DNA of 64,000 bases from Amorphophallus konjac (GCA_022559845.1 CM040126.1:127200886-127264885), one strand, 5' to 3'; counted from the stretch's first letter, positions 46,463 through 58,999 are shown. Program-made: numbers and translations. Notes: generated from the letters alone by a model not told the origin.

Positions 46463-47918
46463 ATGAAGAGGGCCTTGGAAGGGAGCTCCATGGGTGAGGT
46501 TGCCTACCAAGGTCCGAAGCCGGCTAGAAAAGAGCACGGCGTGCTACAACGGCTGACCACAATCCCGGGGCATTTGAGCTCTAGCCCCATGAGAGAGGTA
46601 AGTTGTTGGTCATTCAATTCAATTTCATTCAATTTTATACCATTCCCTCCAAGTAACTTATCTCTTCCTCTCTTTTCTCTTCGCCCTTTCTTCATTTCAG
46701 CTTCTCCCTGTCCCGAGACGATACTCCACCTTGAAATGGATGGCTGCCATGATCCACGAGTTACCCATATCCGTGACATCCATCCTTAGGTCCTGGCACC
46801 TCCACTCCCTTCTAGTGCTAGCCAAGAGCTACCCCAAGCTTTCCTTAGATTGGCACATCATTTCAGCTTTGGTAGAGATATGGCACCCCCAGACCTATAC
46901 CTTCATGTTCCCATCTTTCGAGGCTACCATCCTTCTAGAGGAGGTGGAGACCTACTTGTCTTTCCCTAGGTCCAAGGTGGGCAAGGAGGATCTAGTCTGT
47001 CACACTGTTGCCCTTGTGGATCCTGCCCTTATCTTAGGAGAGTTCATACCTAGCGCCAAGGACATACGCACCATAGTAGGCCCTCACCAGATCCATCTGC
47101 TACCTCTTAGCCAGTGGGTGATAGCACATTGCAAGAATAAGTGCGGGTGGTACGAAGCCATAGCCAAGGCCGCTTCCATTTGATTGTGCGGGGCCATACT
47201 CTTCCCCTCTGCCGACCATGTCTTAGACGTTCCCACCCTTAGCACCATTAGTGGTCTGTGGCAGGGTCTTTCCATCTTTCAGGCCATCCTTGCCTACCTA
47301 TATGAGGGTCTTAGCTCAGCTGCCTTAAGGGGTCCACTGTTTGGCTCTATGATTCTCCTAGAGTGCTAGATGGGAGTTAGGATGAAGTTCATTCCTAGGG
47401 AGGATGTCACCTCGGTCAGCAGGATCTTCGGGAGCCATCCCTTGTTCTTTATTGGTGGTCCTTTCAGGTTCTCTCAGGAGGTGTAGTGTAGGACTGCAGA
47501 TAAGAAGACGAGGGACGAGTGGCGTCTCTACATCAACACCTTGCCCCTGGATCGGTTCGTGATGCGCCCGTCTTTCCTCCACGGCACTACCCTCAGGCTT
47601 CGTAGGAGGCCTGGCTTGGACTTGAGGCTCGTGGGTGACACTGCCCTGGCGATGTACAGCCCGCACCAGTGTTTCTTGTAGATTGGACTACCCCGGACTA
47701 CACTTCCAGCGCTACCCCATCTTCTTGCACTACAGGCGAGGAGGTTTGGGTCGGAGGAGGACGAGCAGGCGATCAGGAGTGCCCTGATCATGTGGGAGGT
47801 TAGTAGGGTGCTCACCCTACCGGTGGAGGTGACAGATCTCTAGGAGGCATGCCAGGAATATGTGAGAGAGCTAAGAGAGATTAGGCATCGCGGGGATGCC
47901 CGTTTGAGGATTGAGTGA
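46463..47918 (+). pseudogene. Antisense DUF7745-like gene of element C
   Basis: Exon 1 (46463-46597) encodes MKRALEGSSMGEV to SSSPMRE. The intron 46598-46700 is a clean GTAAGT to TTTCAG. Exon 2 (46701-47918) starts LLPVPRRYSTLKWMAAM and carries the family core WHPQTYTFMFPSFEATILLE, ETYLSFPRSKVGKEDLVCHT, LPLSQWVIAHCKNK and FGSHPLFFIGG. Stops at about 47181, 47368, 47486, 47679 and 47841 break it; element A's copy shows Cys, Trp, Glu and Gln at the first four. The exon 1/intron border is the same in A. Product would be about 450 residues. No enzymatic motif is seen; role unknown. It lies between two palindrome clusters. Confidence 0.85.
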
Positions 47919-48055
47919 TTTCTTATTTTCATGATGTTGAAATAAAGATTTATGCTTAGAAATGTTTGCATTTGAATGAATAAAATGGATTGATTTGAGC
48001 TTAGCCTTTCTTGCCTGTGATTAAATGAGTTTGAGTTAGGATCAGGGTGAAAACG

Positions 48056-48385
48056 GGCCACAACGAGACCGCTCAGTTAGATACACGGTTAGAGTCTAAC
48101 CGCGCCAGAGAGGTAAACGGCCAGAATTGGACCGTATACCAGATCAACGGCAGAGTTAAGAACAGGGGCCTTTGGAGATGGGAACGATCTATCGATAGAC
48201 CATGGAAAGAGTAAAATGGTCAAGAATGCACCGTTCTGGTTTGTGAACGGTTTAGTAAGGACCGTTCATTCCTGAAAGTGCTAGAGATTGGAACGGTCTG
48301 AACAAAGCCGTGTGAATGATGGAATGGTCTTATGTTGGCCGTTGGAAGGGATAAAACGGTCGCGAGAGGACCGTTCAGTGATAGA
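48056..48385. repeat. Palindrome cluster downstream of the element C DUF7745-like gene
   Basis: About eight units, for example ACGGTTAGAGTCTAACCG near 48086, ACGGCCAGAATTGGACCGT near 48117, CGATCTATCGATAGACCATG near 48184 and ACGGTCGCGAGAGGACCGTT near 48356. It mirrors the cluster at 33849-34115 beside the same gene in element A. Confidence 0.8.
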
Positions 48386-48594
48386 AATGCTGAACCTCAT
48401 CTTCAACCTGCCCCTGCACACACATAAACAAGGAAACAGATTAAATCTATTTTAGGCTTAACCCCTTGCCTGTAGCAAGTTAAGAAATTACCAGTTCTTG
48501 ATTTTTGGTCAAGGGGGTAAGCCTTATTGAATAGGCAAATAGCACAAAGGAACAATGAATCCAAGGCATGCCATGAATGCAAATCATGATGATG

Positions 48595-48915
48595 AAAATA
48601 TTTTTGTGGTTTTGAGGATATTTGATTTTTTTGGTTTTGAAATATTTGATTTTTTTGAATTTTGAAATATTTGATTTTTTGGATTTTGAAATATTTGTTT
48701 TTTTTTAATTTTGAAATATTTGATTTTTTGGATTTTGAAATATTTGTTTTTTTTAATTTTGAAATATTTGATTTTTGGATTTTGAAATATTTCATTTTTT
48801 AGATTTTAAAATATTTGATTTTTTTGGATTTTAAAATATTTGATTTTTTTAGATTTTGAAATATTTCATTTTTTTGGATTTTAAAATATTTGATTTTTTT
48901 TTTAGATTTTGAAGC
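48595..48915. repeat. Expanded AT-rich tandem repeat, element C
   Basis: About 12-14 units of TTTTGAAATATTTGATTTTT, about 20-26 bases each. It is the reverse-complement counterpart of 33475-33625 in A, expanded about twofold. It lies in the 3' UTR of gag-pol. Confidence 0.9.
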
Positions 48916-49690
48916 TAGCTCAAACCCGACGATGGGAGACCTTCATATCTCATTAGGGGGGCTTTCCAAGTACAATGTGTGTTATGGGTGACTGCCCATG
49001 GCCGGGGTCCAATTCTACTTAATGGGTGCCTCTACCGAGGCCGTACCCGAAGTACGATCCAATCCTTGAAAAATAAAAGAGAGTTTAACAAGGAAGCCGG
49101 CAATAGGTATAGGGATTTTTAGGGCTTCAGTTCCTCCCACGACATCCCCTTTTTCAAAGAATTTGGTCTGTTGCGCCGAGGCTTTGTGTCCATCATCGAA
49201 CCTTCATCCGCTCCAGGCATGCATACGACCGGGCTCATGACGTCCCGCGGGGAAACTGTACTACCACTCTTGCCATGCCTAGTTTCATTTTTTTGGGAGC
49301 TTTTAGACTTTTGAGCTTCGAGCTTTTGAGTGAGCTTCTAGCTTTTGTCTTGATTTTGCCCCTTTTCTTTTATTTCTTTTATTTCTTTTGCTTTTGTGAA
49401 TGCGGAGTCGGGTCATAACGGACTGCCCCTATTTGAGACCTCCCTTTTTTATCGGGGTGTCTAGATCAGTTCTCGCCCCCTTATTCACCACTTGCCTCTA
49501 TTTTCAGCCGAAAGAGAAGAAAAAACAGGGATTTTCACTTTCCCCTAAGCATGGCCAAGGGAGAAACGTTGTTGCGCAAAAAGGAAAGCCGAACCACGGG
49601 GGTCGTGTAGTGTGTGAATATTGAACCAGGGGCCTCCCTTCATGATCAAGTAAAGGACCACCCCGCCACGGGGCCGTTGCTGGCTTGACT
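48916..49690. other. Element C 3' non-coding region after integrase
   Basis: No gene. It is related to 32708-33470 of element A (shared GACCGGGCTCATGACGTCC, CCTAGGCA-like and CTTGCCATG words in the opposite orientation). Confidence 0.6.
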
Positions 49691-50990
49691 CTACAGATAA
49701 AAATATTTTAAATACAACCCATTCCACGGATTAGGCAATTCCTCACCCTCCGCATTAACAAGACGATACGCGTTCCCAGGATATATTTCTTTAATTACAA
49801 ACGGCCCTTCCCAATTGGGTTGCAGCTTAGACCTAGGACCTACTGATCTAATAAATTTGCGTTTCAAAACCATGTTATCCACTTGAAATTTCCTTTCGAT
49901 AACCTTCTTTTGAAAATGCCGCGAGACACGTTTTTGATAAACAGAGACGTGATTGGCCGCGTTAAGCCTCTTCTCATCCAAGAGTTCCAGTTGGACTAGC
50001 AACGCCTCTCGACGCTCGTCGAGATTATGTTCTTTGTCTAACTGCACTCTTAGGGAAGGGATCAAGATCTCGTACGGGAGTACCACCTCTATCCCATAGG
50101 TGAGAGCAAAAGGAGTCTACCCCGTGGGAGTACGGACGGAGGTGCGATAAACCCATAGAGCTTCTATTAATTTGTCGACCCAATCAGCAAATTTGTGCGA
50201 CTCGCATGTTTTCTTAATAATTTTAAGAAGGGTTTTGTTTGTGGCCTCGGCTTGGCCGTTGTCTTGAGGGTAGTATGGTGATGAATGATGCAATGCAATA
50301 TTAAATTTCTTACAGAGGTCCTGGAGTTCTTGAGATACAAATTGAGGCCCGTTGTCGGTGACGATATCACTTGGCACTCCAAACCGTGAAATGATATTCT
50401 TGAGGATGAAGCGGCATACTGTGGTAGCTTTGATTTATGCATAAGCTTCAGCTTCCGCCCACTTGGTGAAGTACTCGGTAGCAGTCAGAATGAAAGATTT
50501 TTCTTTAACCTGAGCATTAGGATCACCTAGTGGGCCTACAATGTCAAAAGCCCAAATGGAGAATGGCCAAGGAGTAGAGAGAGGATGGAGAGAGGAAGCA
50601 GGAGCATTGATTTTATCGGCATGAATTTGGCATTGAAGACACCTACGGACATAGGTGGAGCAGTCTTCTTCTAAGGTTGGCCAGTAATAGCCCTGCCTAA
50701 GAATCTTCTTCGCCAAAGCCTGACTGTTAATGTGCCCTCCACACTCACTTGCGTGAGCTACTTCAACAACTTTCCAAGTCTCGTCGTCATCTAAACACCT
50801 CATAAGAACTCCATTGGGAGCCCGCCTATACAACTCTCCTGCAATAATCGTGTATCTAGAGGCGACTCTTCTGATGACCTTGTGTTGCTCGGCATTGGCC
50901 GTCTCTGGGAAGGATCCATCCTTACAATACTGCTCTATTTCATGGTACCACGGCAATTCCTCTTCTTCTATGATCTCCTCAAGCTCAGTT
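49691..50990 (-). pseudogene. Element C integrase
   Basis: HHCC module with CLQCQIHADK, core motifs FDIVGPLGD, TDNGPQF and DNGQAEATNK, and a C-terminal domain ending NGLYLKYFYL. Stops are TAA near 50432 and TAG near 50114 (Gln in A). It is very close to element A integrase. Confidence 0.92.
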
Positions 50991-53513
50991 AAAGAAACTT
51001 CTTCAAATTCTCCCTTTCAACCTTCTTCTCCACAGACTTCCTAAGGTGGGCAAACCACGGATCCTGAAGGGAAGGAGCGTCTAACAGCTGGACCATAATG
51101 GTCTCAGTAGCTCGACTGAGGGGGAAGGCAAGGGAGGAAGCAAGAGACGCTAATGCATCAGCGAGAATGTTCTGAGGACGAGGAGTGTGAATGTAGATGA
51201 GTTTACGGAATTGTCTAGCCAAGAGCGTGATCAAATCTTGATAAGGCTTGAGCTTAGGGTCACATGTGCGGTAAGTTGAAAGAACTTGACGCAACACCAA
51301 TTGAGAGTCTCCTATGATGTTTAGGTATCGTGCGCCCATGATGTAGGCGTGCTTCAGTCCGGCAAGGAGAGCCTCATACTCGGCTATGTTGTTTGTGGCA
51401 GGAAAAGAGAGCTGGTAAGCGATGGGGATGGTTACTCCTTACGGAGTAAGGAGAATGGCGCCGATTCCACGGCCTTGAGAATTGAGAGCACCATCAAAAT
51501 GAAGAGACCAAAAGGGGAGATGAGTAAGTATAACTAGGTGCTCATCAGGAAACTCGTCTTGGATTGAATCAGTGCGAGGGATAGGAGAATGAGCAAGATG
51601 TTCAGCAATTGCGTATCCCTTGATTGCTTTCTGAACAACGAAGGTGATATCAAATTGGGAAAGAAAGCTCTGCCAGCGAGCTGATCTGCTAGAAAGGATG
51701 GGTTTTTCTAAGAGGTAAGAGATTGGGTCCATGCTAGAGATCAACTTAACTTCATGGGCGAGAAAATAGTGCTTGAGTTTATGAACTACCCATACTAATG
51801 CTCCGCAGTTCTTCTCCATGGCAGTATACTTAGATTCAGTAGGATTGAATAACCTCGAAAGGTAGTACGCCGCCCTTTCTCTTCCTTCGTCATCCACTTG
51901 CGCCAGGATAGCTCCTAGGGAGTCATCAATAACAAAAATGTATAATATCAAGGGTTTCCCAGGGACAGGGGGTTGCAGAACCGGGGGATTAGATAGATAA
52001 ACCTTAAGATCCTCGTAGGCCTTCTGACATTGTTCATTACATTCAAATTTAGCTCCCGCCTTCAACAATTCATAGAACGGGCGACATCTTTGTGAATGCT
52101 GAGATATGAACCTTCGAATAAATTGCAAACGCCCAATCAGACCTCTAAGTTCAGTGATATTCTTAGGCGGTGACATTTCCATACTGGCCTTTGCCTTGTT
52201 CGGATCAATTTGAATCCCCCGCTTGCTAACTATGAACCCTAGCAATTTCCCTGATGCAACTCCAAATACACATTTCTTTGGATTCATTTTCAGCTTATAC
52301 TCCCTAGCCCTTTGCAACACCTTAGCTAAAATGGCAGGGTGTTCTTCCTTGGACCTCGATTTCACCATAATATCATCCACATAGGCCTCCATATACACAT
52401 GCATCATGTCGTGGAAGATAGCCATCATTGCCCGCTAATACGTGGCACCTGCATTCTTCAATCCGAACGGCATAACGACATAGCAGTATGTGCCCCAGGG
52501 TGTTGTGAACGAGGTTTTCTCTTGGTCCTCGGGACCAAGACGGATTTGATTATATCCAGAATATCCATCCATAAACGAGAGGACATCATACCCAGCCGTG
52601 TTGTCCACCAGCACGTCAATGTTAGATGCGGGAAATCATCTTTTGGACATGCCTTATTTAAGTCCCTGAAATCAATACAAATTCGAATCTTTCCATCCTT
52701 TTTCATCACCGGGACTATATTTGCCACCCATTGAGGATACAATACGACTCTAATAAACTTGTCCTTGTGCAATTTATCGACTTCTTCCTTTATCCTTAAG
52801 GCCATTTAAGGGTGGAATCTTCTTGACTTCTGTTTAACGGGTGTTGCCCCTGGCTTAAGAATAAGTCTATGTTCAACAAGAGTGGTGTCAAGACCCAGCA
52901 TGTCCTCGTAGGACCAGGCAAAAGAATCGCTATACTCCCTTAAAATCTTGATTAGCTCCTCTTCAACCTGAGGGGGGAGATTAGCAGAAATGATTATGGG
53001 CCTAGGGTCCTCTTTAGTTCCAAGATTGATCTCTTTTGTGGGTTCATCCACTGTCGACGACGGTTCATCAAACCTCTTCAAACCATGCGCGTACAGATCG
53101 GTAGCGTCATCCACGTCGCTTTCCTCATCATCGACTAGGTCCTTCTCATCTATGATTTCATATACACCTAATCCGTCATTGCTCCATACCTCATCTATCT
53201 CCTCATCATCCTCCAAGACTATGGCTGTCTCTACAAACTCAGGGCATCTAAGGAGGGCATGACAACGCCAAGCAAGATCTTGGAGGAATCTATCTGGGAT
53301 GGCTTTAGAATGACGCGTCATCGAGCGCGTGGCAAGTGTGGACGGGTTGGAGATATCAGAATAGGAACCTAACTCACTAGACTCACCTAACTCTACTTCT
53401 CTAATCTCAACATGTCCTACATTTAACCTAGGGGACATAAACTCTACTAGAAAGGAAATAGGGGCCTTGTGCCCCTGTGAAGAATGTGGACAGAACAGAG
53501 CATAATCCTCCAT
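50991..53513 (-). pseudogene. Element C RT and two RNase H modules
   Basis: An acidic spacer (53513-52990) leads to RT with VPVMKKDGKIRICIDFRDLN, MPFGLKNAGATY and catalytic YVDD at 52372-52383. The first RNase H is LILYIFVIDDSLGAIL and the second is HFDGALNSQGRGIG, GDSQLVLRQ and NILADALASLAS. A frameshift near 52630 breaks RT, TAG near 52437 replaces the Gln of TYQRAM, and a frameshift near 50995 precedes integrase. Confidence 0.92.
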
Positions 53514-55080
53514 TGAAATCTCTATTTCAAAATTGGCATTTTTTTTGGAGATCGGAGGAAATCATGTAGCAAGAGAGGTCAGGGGAGGAAGGAGGAGGAG
53601 GAAGTTGCATGGGAAATAGAGACGGGAGAGACAATCGAAGAATGGGTCAGAAGAAGAAAACCTCATTTCGTGAAGCTTGGCAGTGGGGGAGGGAGGAGTA
53701 AACAGTGTTGAGAAATCAATCCGTGGGCAGCGCCCACATGCACATGGCACAAACAGAATCTCAAATGGCCTTTCCATAAGGTACAGGTCGACCATGAGTG
53801 GCGGTGAACGGGGAATAAATCCCAATTGCTGAGACATGGAAGCAAAACGGGAAGGAGGCCAAGAAAAAGTAACGATGGAGCTCCCCTCTTCCCGCGTCCT
53901 CTGGTGCACTAGCTCTGCTGGAGGGCGCTTCACAAGCTGCATCTCCGCTTTCTTCAAACAAACTTCTTCTTCATGGAATAACTTTTCAAAATAGCTACAG
54001 AAATCTTCCATATCACCCACCAGCCCCTTTAGTGGCGGCGGTGGGTCAACAACAGCACAAGTGGCATCATGGTTCTTATCAACACGGGACGGCGGCCTCT
54101 TCAGAGTACCGAGCTGCAACGGGCCTCTTACAAAATGCTGACGGTAGTCCCACGTCAGTGGCCCGGAGTCCCCCAGTATAGACAATGCTGACTCCCGATA
54201 GCCAAGGCCTCTTCAACTCATCTTTCTGCCCCTGGGGACGGGGTTAGTCCACCCCTTTAATTGTGCGCCAAGGCCCATGCCTGGCTGATGGCCTAGTTTC
54301 AATATCATGTGCCATCCTTTCGAATCTCTAATCTTGGACTGGATTTTAACATTAACTGGTGCAGTGGCAGGCTTGCGTGACGCATATGCCCAAGGAAAGT
54401 CCAAGTCCATCACAGACAAAATTGGCTTGTTACTTGGCCATAATGTTGGCAGAATCTTGTCAGCAATTGCATCAACAGTCCGGACGGTGGAAACACTTTT
54501 CACCTTGACTACCCACCCCTGAAATGGGAATTTGAGGCACTAATGGGCGGTCGAGGGTACTGCATTCAAACTATCAATCCATGGACGACCCAGAATAGAC
54601 TTAAACATTGGGTCTATGCCCAGCACATAAAATTCCACGTCCATTTTTAAAGGCCTTAGCTCGGCCTGAACTGTCACGACCCCGTGGCAAGCTCTCCTGG
54701 AGTTATCATATGCTGCAATAGTCATTGGTGTCGGGCGCATCATGTCTTTAGATATATTGCAGGCATGCAATGTGCTCAAGGGACACACATTAATAGAAGC
54801 TCCCGTGTCCACTAGAGCTGAATCGACGGCCACCTTGTTCAAAGAAATCGTAATGCATAGTGGTATCTGACGTGCCTCTGGGGGTGCTAGCTCTGACTCA
54901 GAAAATGAAATAGATGGCTCCTTTGTGATAGTGGCCAACACTGACGGCAAGCTGTCTACCGCCACATCCTCGCTAACCATAACTTTCTGCAAAAAAGCCC
55001 TCAGGGCATCTTGGTGTAGCGTGGACCTCTTGATTAACTCCAGGACTGATATTTTGGCTAGCATTCGGTCAAGATGCTAC
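53514..55080 (-). pseudogene. Element C protease, G-patch and spacer
   Basis: The protease active site VDTGASINVCPL lies at about 54795-54830 with catalytic Asp intact. IDPMFKSILGRPWIDSL follows. TAG at 54540 replaces a Gln present in A. The G-patch GWHMILKLGHQPGMGLG lies near 54260-54318. TGA near 54213 matches an Arg in A. The spacer 54185-53562 is open but shows no motif I recognise. Confidence 0.85.
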
Positions 55081-57625
55081 AAAAAATCATACTTAGTGCT
55101 AGGCAAGGGGTCAGTTTCTCTTGCTTCAACTGCTGAGGAAGGAATTGGGGGGTTGGGTGCAGGTGCACCAATAGAGGGGTAACTTCTGTGGAATAAACGC
55201 CCGCTCCGAAGGGCGCAGTTTCGTGTCGGCACAGCCTCAGATGGACTATCGATTGGCCCGGTAGGGTGAGTGGAGGGGATAGAAATGGGGGTGAGGATGG
55301 CGGAGGCTGGCCTGACGGGCCTTGGCGGAGTGGTGATGGGCGAAGGGTTAAATGGAGGGATGATGACGGAGGGTAAGGCGGGTGACAGTGGAGAGATCGA
55401 CGGAATGGTGGGGAATGTGGCGAGTGCAATAGGTGACCTGGAGGGAAGGGAGGGTGGAGCAGTGGTCAAGGTGGTGGGCCGGAGAATGGAGGGAACAGAA
55501 GGCGCGGGGGAATATGCGTGGTGGAAGGCCAGGAGATGAGCGGGAGTCTCGTCGTCATAAGACCACCGATCATTAGGGGTAGGGTGGTGAACAACATTTA
55601 CTTGAGCGGGTGCCGGCGGCTGCTGTTGAGCAGCAGGCTGGTGGTTTGGCATGGGATTTTGATGAATCCCGAGTTTGGGTTGATGTTGCTGCTGTTGAGG
55701 TTGAGGTTGGGGCGGCTAAAACTGCTGCTGCTGTGGCGCCGCCTGCTGCGGCCTAGCCTATCTTCTCTTCTCTTTAATGTCCTCTATCAACTTATGCATC
55801 TGGGCCCAGACAATCCTTTGCCCCTCATGCAAATCATATACTAAATCTCGGAACTGAAAGCATATGTCTATAGTGTGCCCGGGCTGCCGATGATATATGC
55901 AATATCTTGATTGATCGGCGGTCGGGTTCCAGTTCTGACGTTCCGGAGGGAGCTGTTTGTCACGAGTGTACATCAAGGCTGAAAATATGTCTGGCAAAGT
56001 TTCAGGGAGTGGAGAATAATGGGCTCTTTTCAGACCCGGCCGAGCAGGCCCATAACCAGCAGGGGGAGGAACATTGTGGTATTGGGGTGGCTGCGGAGGC
56101 TGTTGTGGGTGTGGTGGTGGTTGTTGTGGCTGCTGGGGAGCTTGGAAAGGGGGTCGGGGAGCTTGTGGAGTGGAGAACTGGGGGTTGCATGGAGGTTGTT
56201 GGAAGCGGGGTGGAGCGGACTGGTTTGGGAACTGAACAACCTGCAACTGCTCATTGGTTTGCACTCTCTCAGTAACTGGGCCCTGGGATTTCCTTGTGGT
56301 TTTGGATTTTTGGGCCTCAAATAGGGAATGAATGGGGGAGTCTTTGAACTGGGTCTGGATAAACCGGGCCTGACTGTACAACTGGTGCATGCTTGATATA
56401 TCGTTCATCGCCAGAATATTATGGAATGTAGGTGTTGCATTTGAAATCAACAACTTTACTTTTTCTTCTTCCGGGATCTGCCCGGGCACACGTGAGGCCA
56501 TCTGCCTCCATCTATCTGCATAAGTGGAAAAATCTTTGTCTGGCTTCATCATCTCTGCTACTAAGTCAGTGAAGGAATACTCCGGGCCCACCCGGTCTTG
56601 GAATCTTGTTATGAACTTCTCTTTGACAATCTTGAAACTTTCTGCCTCCTCCAAAGGTAAAGTATAAAACTATTCTAACGCCACCCCATCCAATGATCAG
56701 CGGAAGAGATAAGCCATAAGGTGATTATCATGCTGGAATTGCGCCGATTCATACAAAAACTCTCTTATGTGAATGAATAGGTTGCCATTCCCGTCGTACT
56801 TACGATATGTAGGGAGCTCCGACTGAGGTGGGAAGCGAATGTCCCGGAAGTTAGGAATAGGGACATCAGCAAGAGACTGCGGGCCGACCCGCTTATGGAG
56901 GAGGTCAATTTGCTGCTGCATGACAGCCCATTTGTCGAGAAGTTCCGTTCCTGGGAAGGAGGAGACACGGCAGGAAGAACAGAGCCAGTATACGGAGCTG
57001 ATGGATAAACTGATGAAGGGGGAAGCCCATAAGATGGATAATGGGCCAGGGAAGGGCCCATATCCGCATGCGCCAACTGGGCGGCCCCTAGTTGCAGACG
57101 GATGAAATCAGCTGGGGCCACAAGCTCTTACGGCGCTGAAGAGACAGTGGTGTATGGATCAGAATAAGAACTCAAGGGGATCTGGGTCTTCCCCTTGTCG
57201 AGTGGCTGGTGGGCCGAGGTAGAGGCTTGGCCCGCCTCCATGCTAGGAAACCGGAGGGTCCGAGGATGGACAGGAGTGAGATCAATGGGCGTGACAGAAG
57301 CAGCCCCTAAACCAACGATAGGAGATGAAGTGGTGGCCGTAGACACGCCATGAGAGGGAACTGAAGACGGGGCATCCGGCCCCTGTAGAGCTTGTCGGAG
57401 GAGATTGAGCTGGGTAGGATCTAACTGGGCCATCATGTGAAGAATCTAATTGGCCGAGTTCTGAGAGGAAGAATCAGAAAGGGAGGGTTGAGCACCCTCA
57501 ACAACAATGGTTGGGAGAGGAGGGGCGGTCCCCTCTCTCCCCTGCACATGGGCGACCCTAGGCGGGTCTTCCAGAAGTCCCTGAGGGAGAGAGTCCTCAT
57601 GGGAGTGAGAGAAATTATAGGATGA
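55081..57625 (-). pseudogene. Element C gag
   Basis: The probable start is MSSYNFSHSHEDSLPQG near 57625. The gag domain lies at about 56310-56930 (LYESAQFQHDNHLMAYLF to IQTQFK). A Gln/Pro-rich region follows, then a zinc-knuckle-like YCIYHRQPGHTIDIC near 55900. The tail is Pro/Thr-rich. Stops are near 57446, 57128, 56697, 56655, 55756 and 55705, with a frameshift near 56940. The same stretch of element A gag holds the B insertion. Confidence 0.88.
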
Positions 57626-58981
57626 CATAGTGGGTGATGAATCGAACAAAGGATTGAAATAGGAATAGAAATGAGAGCTGCCCCTAGGAGAAGATCCTGA
57701 GGGTATAAAGCAACTCCACATGCAACACCCACCGACACAAAGGAACAAACCTAAATGACCTTCTAAACAACCAAACAATCAATCAAATGCACCAGAAAGA
57801 GAAGAGAGAAGAGGCAATCAATTGACCAACCAAGTTAAAATGGTGCGCGGCAAGTTTTAGGAGTTCTCCCTTTTAGAACCTTAGTGGATTAATCAAACTA
57901 ACAATTCTCACAACCACAAGGTGCCTAACAAGGGTGGAATAGAGGACTTGGCTGACTTCTAAAGAGATTCTCTCTCTCACGGATGCAACCCTAGACTGGT
58001 GTAGTAAGGTACAACCTGCCCGGCGTCTGTGTGGGAATCCACGGCTCACGGGGGCTTACGGATGTCCCGGGTAAGGTCACCTAGTCGGCTCCAAGGAATA
58101 TGAAGACGAGAGGATCCCCTACCAAGGTAAGAATGCAACTAATATGAAAATTATGAATGAATCCTATACGCACCGGAGTGCATGCAAAGTCTAACCTAAA
58201 TCTAACAAATAATGATCAATCAAGTATAACAAATGAAGCAATGATCATGCACAATAGAATGACTACCAGGGGAGATCAAAACAGCACCCAAATAATATGA
58301 AAATGATGTGAAATAATGATCAAAATGGCACTCACGGGTGCACTGTAGCACAAAAACATAGTCTAATGGGAGACTGCTCAGGGATGTAGACGGCCTGGGA
58401 AGGACCGTGTAGTGATAGGGAGTAATAATAAACAACAAAACAGTAAAGACATAGAACTAAGATGGCTGAGGAGAAGCGTACCTGACGGGACGGTCAATCG
58501 AGCGACCGTGCGACCTGCAGAATGGCCCTAAACAAACCGCAGAGAATCAATAAACCCACAAGTGTATGCAAGGTAGTAACGTACCTGAGCCAACAGAAGA
58601 GCACGGTCTACTGGAAGATCGTGGAGGAAAATGCACGGTCCGGAGAGGACTGCTGAAGCTAACAGGCTTACACAGAAGCAAACACCTGTGAGATGGAAAT
58701 GAACGGCCTATAAGACGACCGCGGAAGCATAGGAATGGCCAGAACCAGACCGTGCAGGCAATGACAGCGTGACAGGAAAGAAAGAGAGTGCACTTGAGAC
58801 TAGGTCAGAACGGTCTATCTTCCGACCGCGGGGCGACTTGAGCGGCCCTGGGAGAACCGCGTACACCTTCGAGGATAGAAACCTAGATGGACGAAATAGC
58901 AACTTGAAATCACTTAACAAAAAGCTAACCAAGCACAGAAAAATGCAGATCAGTAGAACAATAACATGATGGGCACTAGGA
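57626..58981 (-). other. Element C leader between primer site and gag
   Basis: No gene. The half nearer the LTR (58375-58865) is a palindrome cluster with units such as ACGGTCTATCTTCCGACCGC near 58809 and ACGGCCTATAAGACGACCGC near 58703. The rest is A-rich and featureless to me. Confidence 0.6.
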
Positions 58982-58999
58982 GTCCCACCGTGATCGCCA
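58982..58999 (-). promoter_or_regulatory. Primer binding site of element C
   Basis: On the minus strand TGGCGATCACGGTGGGAC lies ten bases inside the 5' LTR. It shares the TGGC start and the CGGTGGGAC tail with element B's site. The tRNA is not assigned. Confidence 0.7.

Noticed and set aside
49691..57625. Endogenous pararetrovirus (caulimovirid)
   Set aside because: Integrase is present, domain order is Gypsy, LTRs and target duplications exist, and no movement-protein domain was seen.
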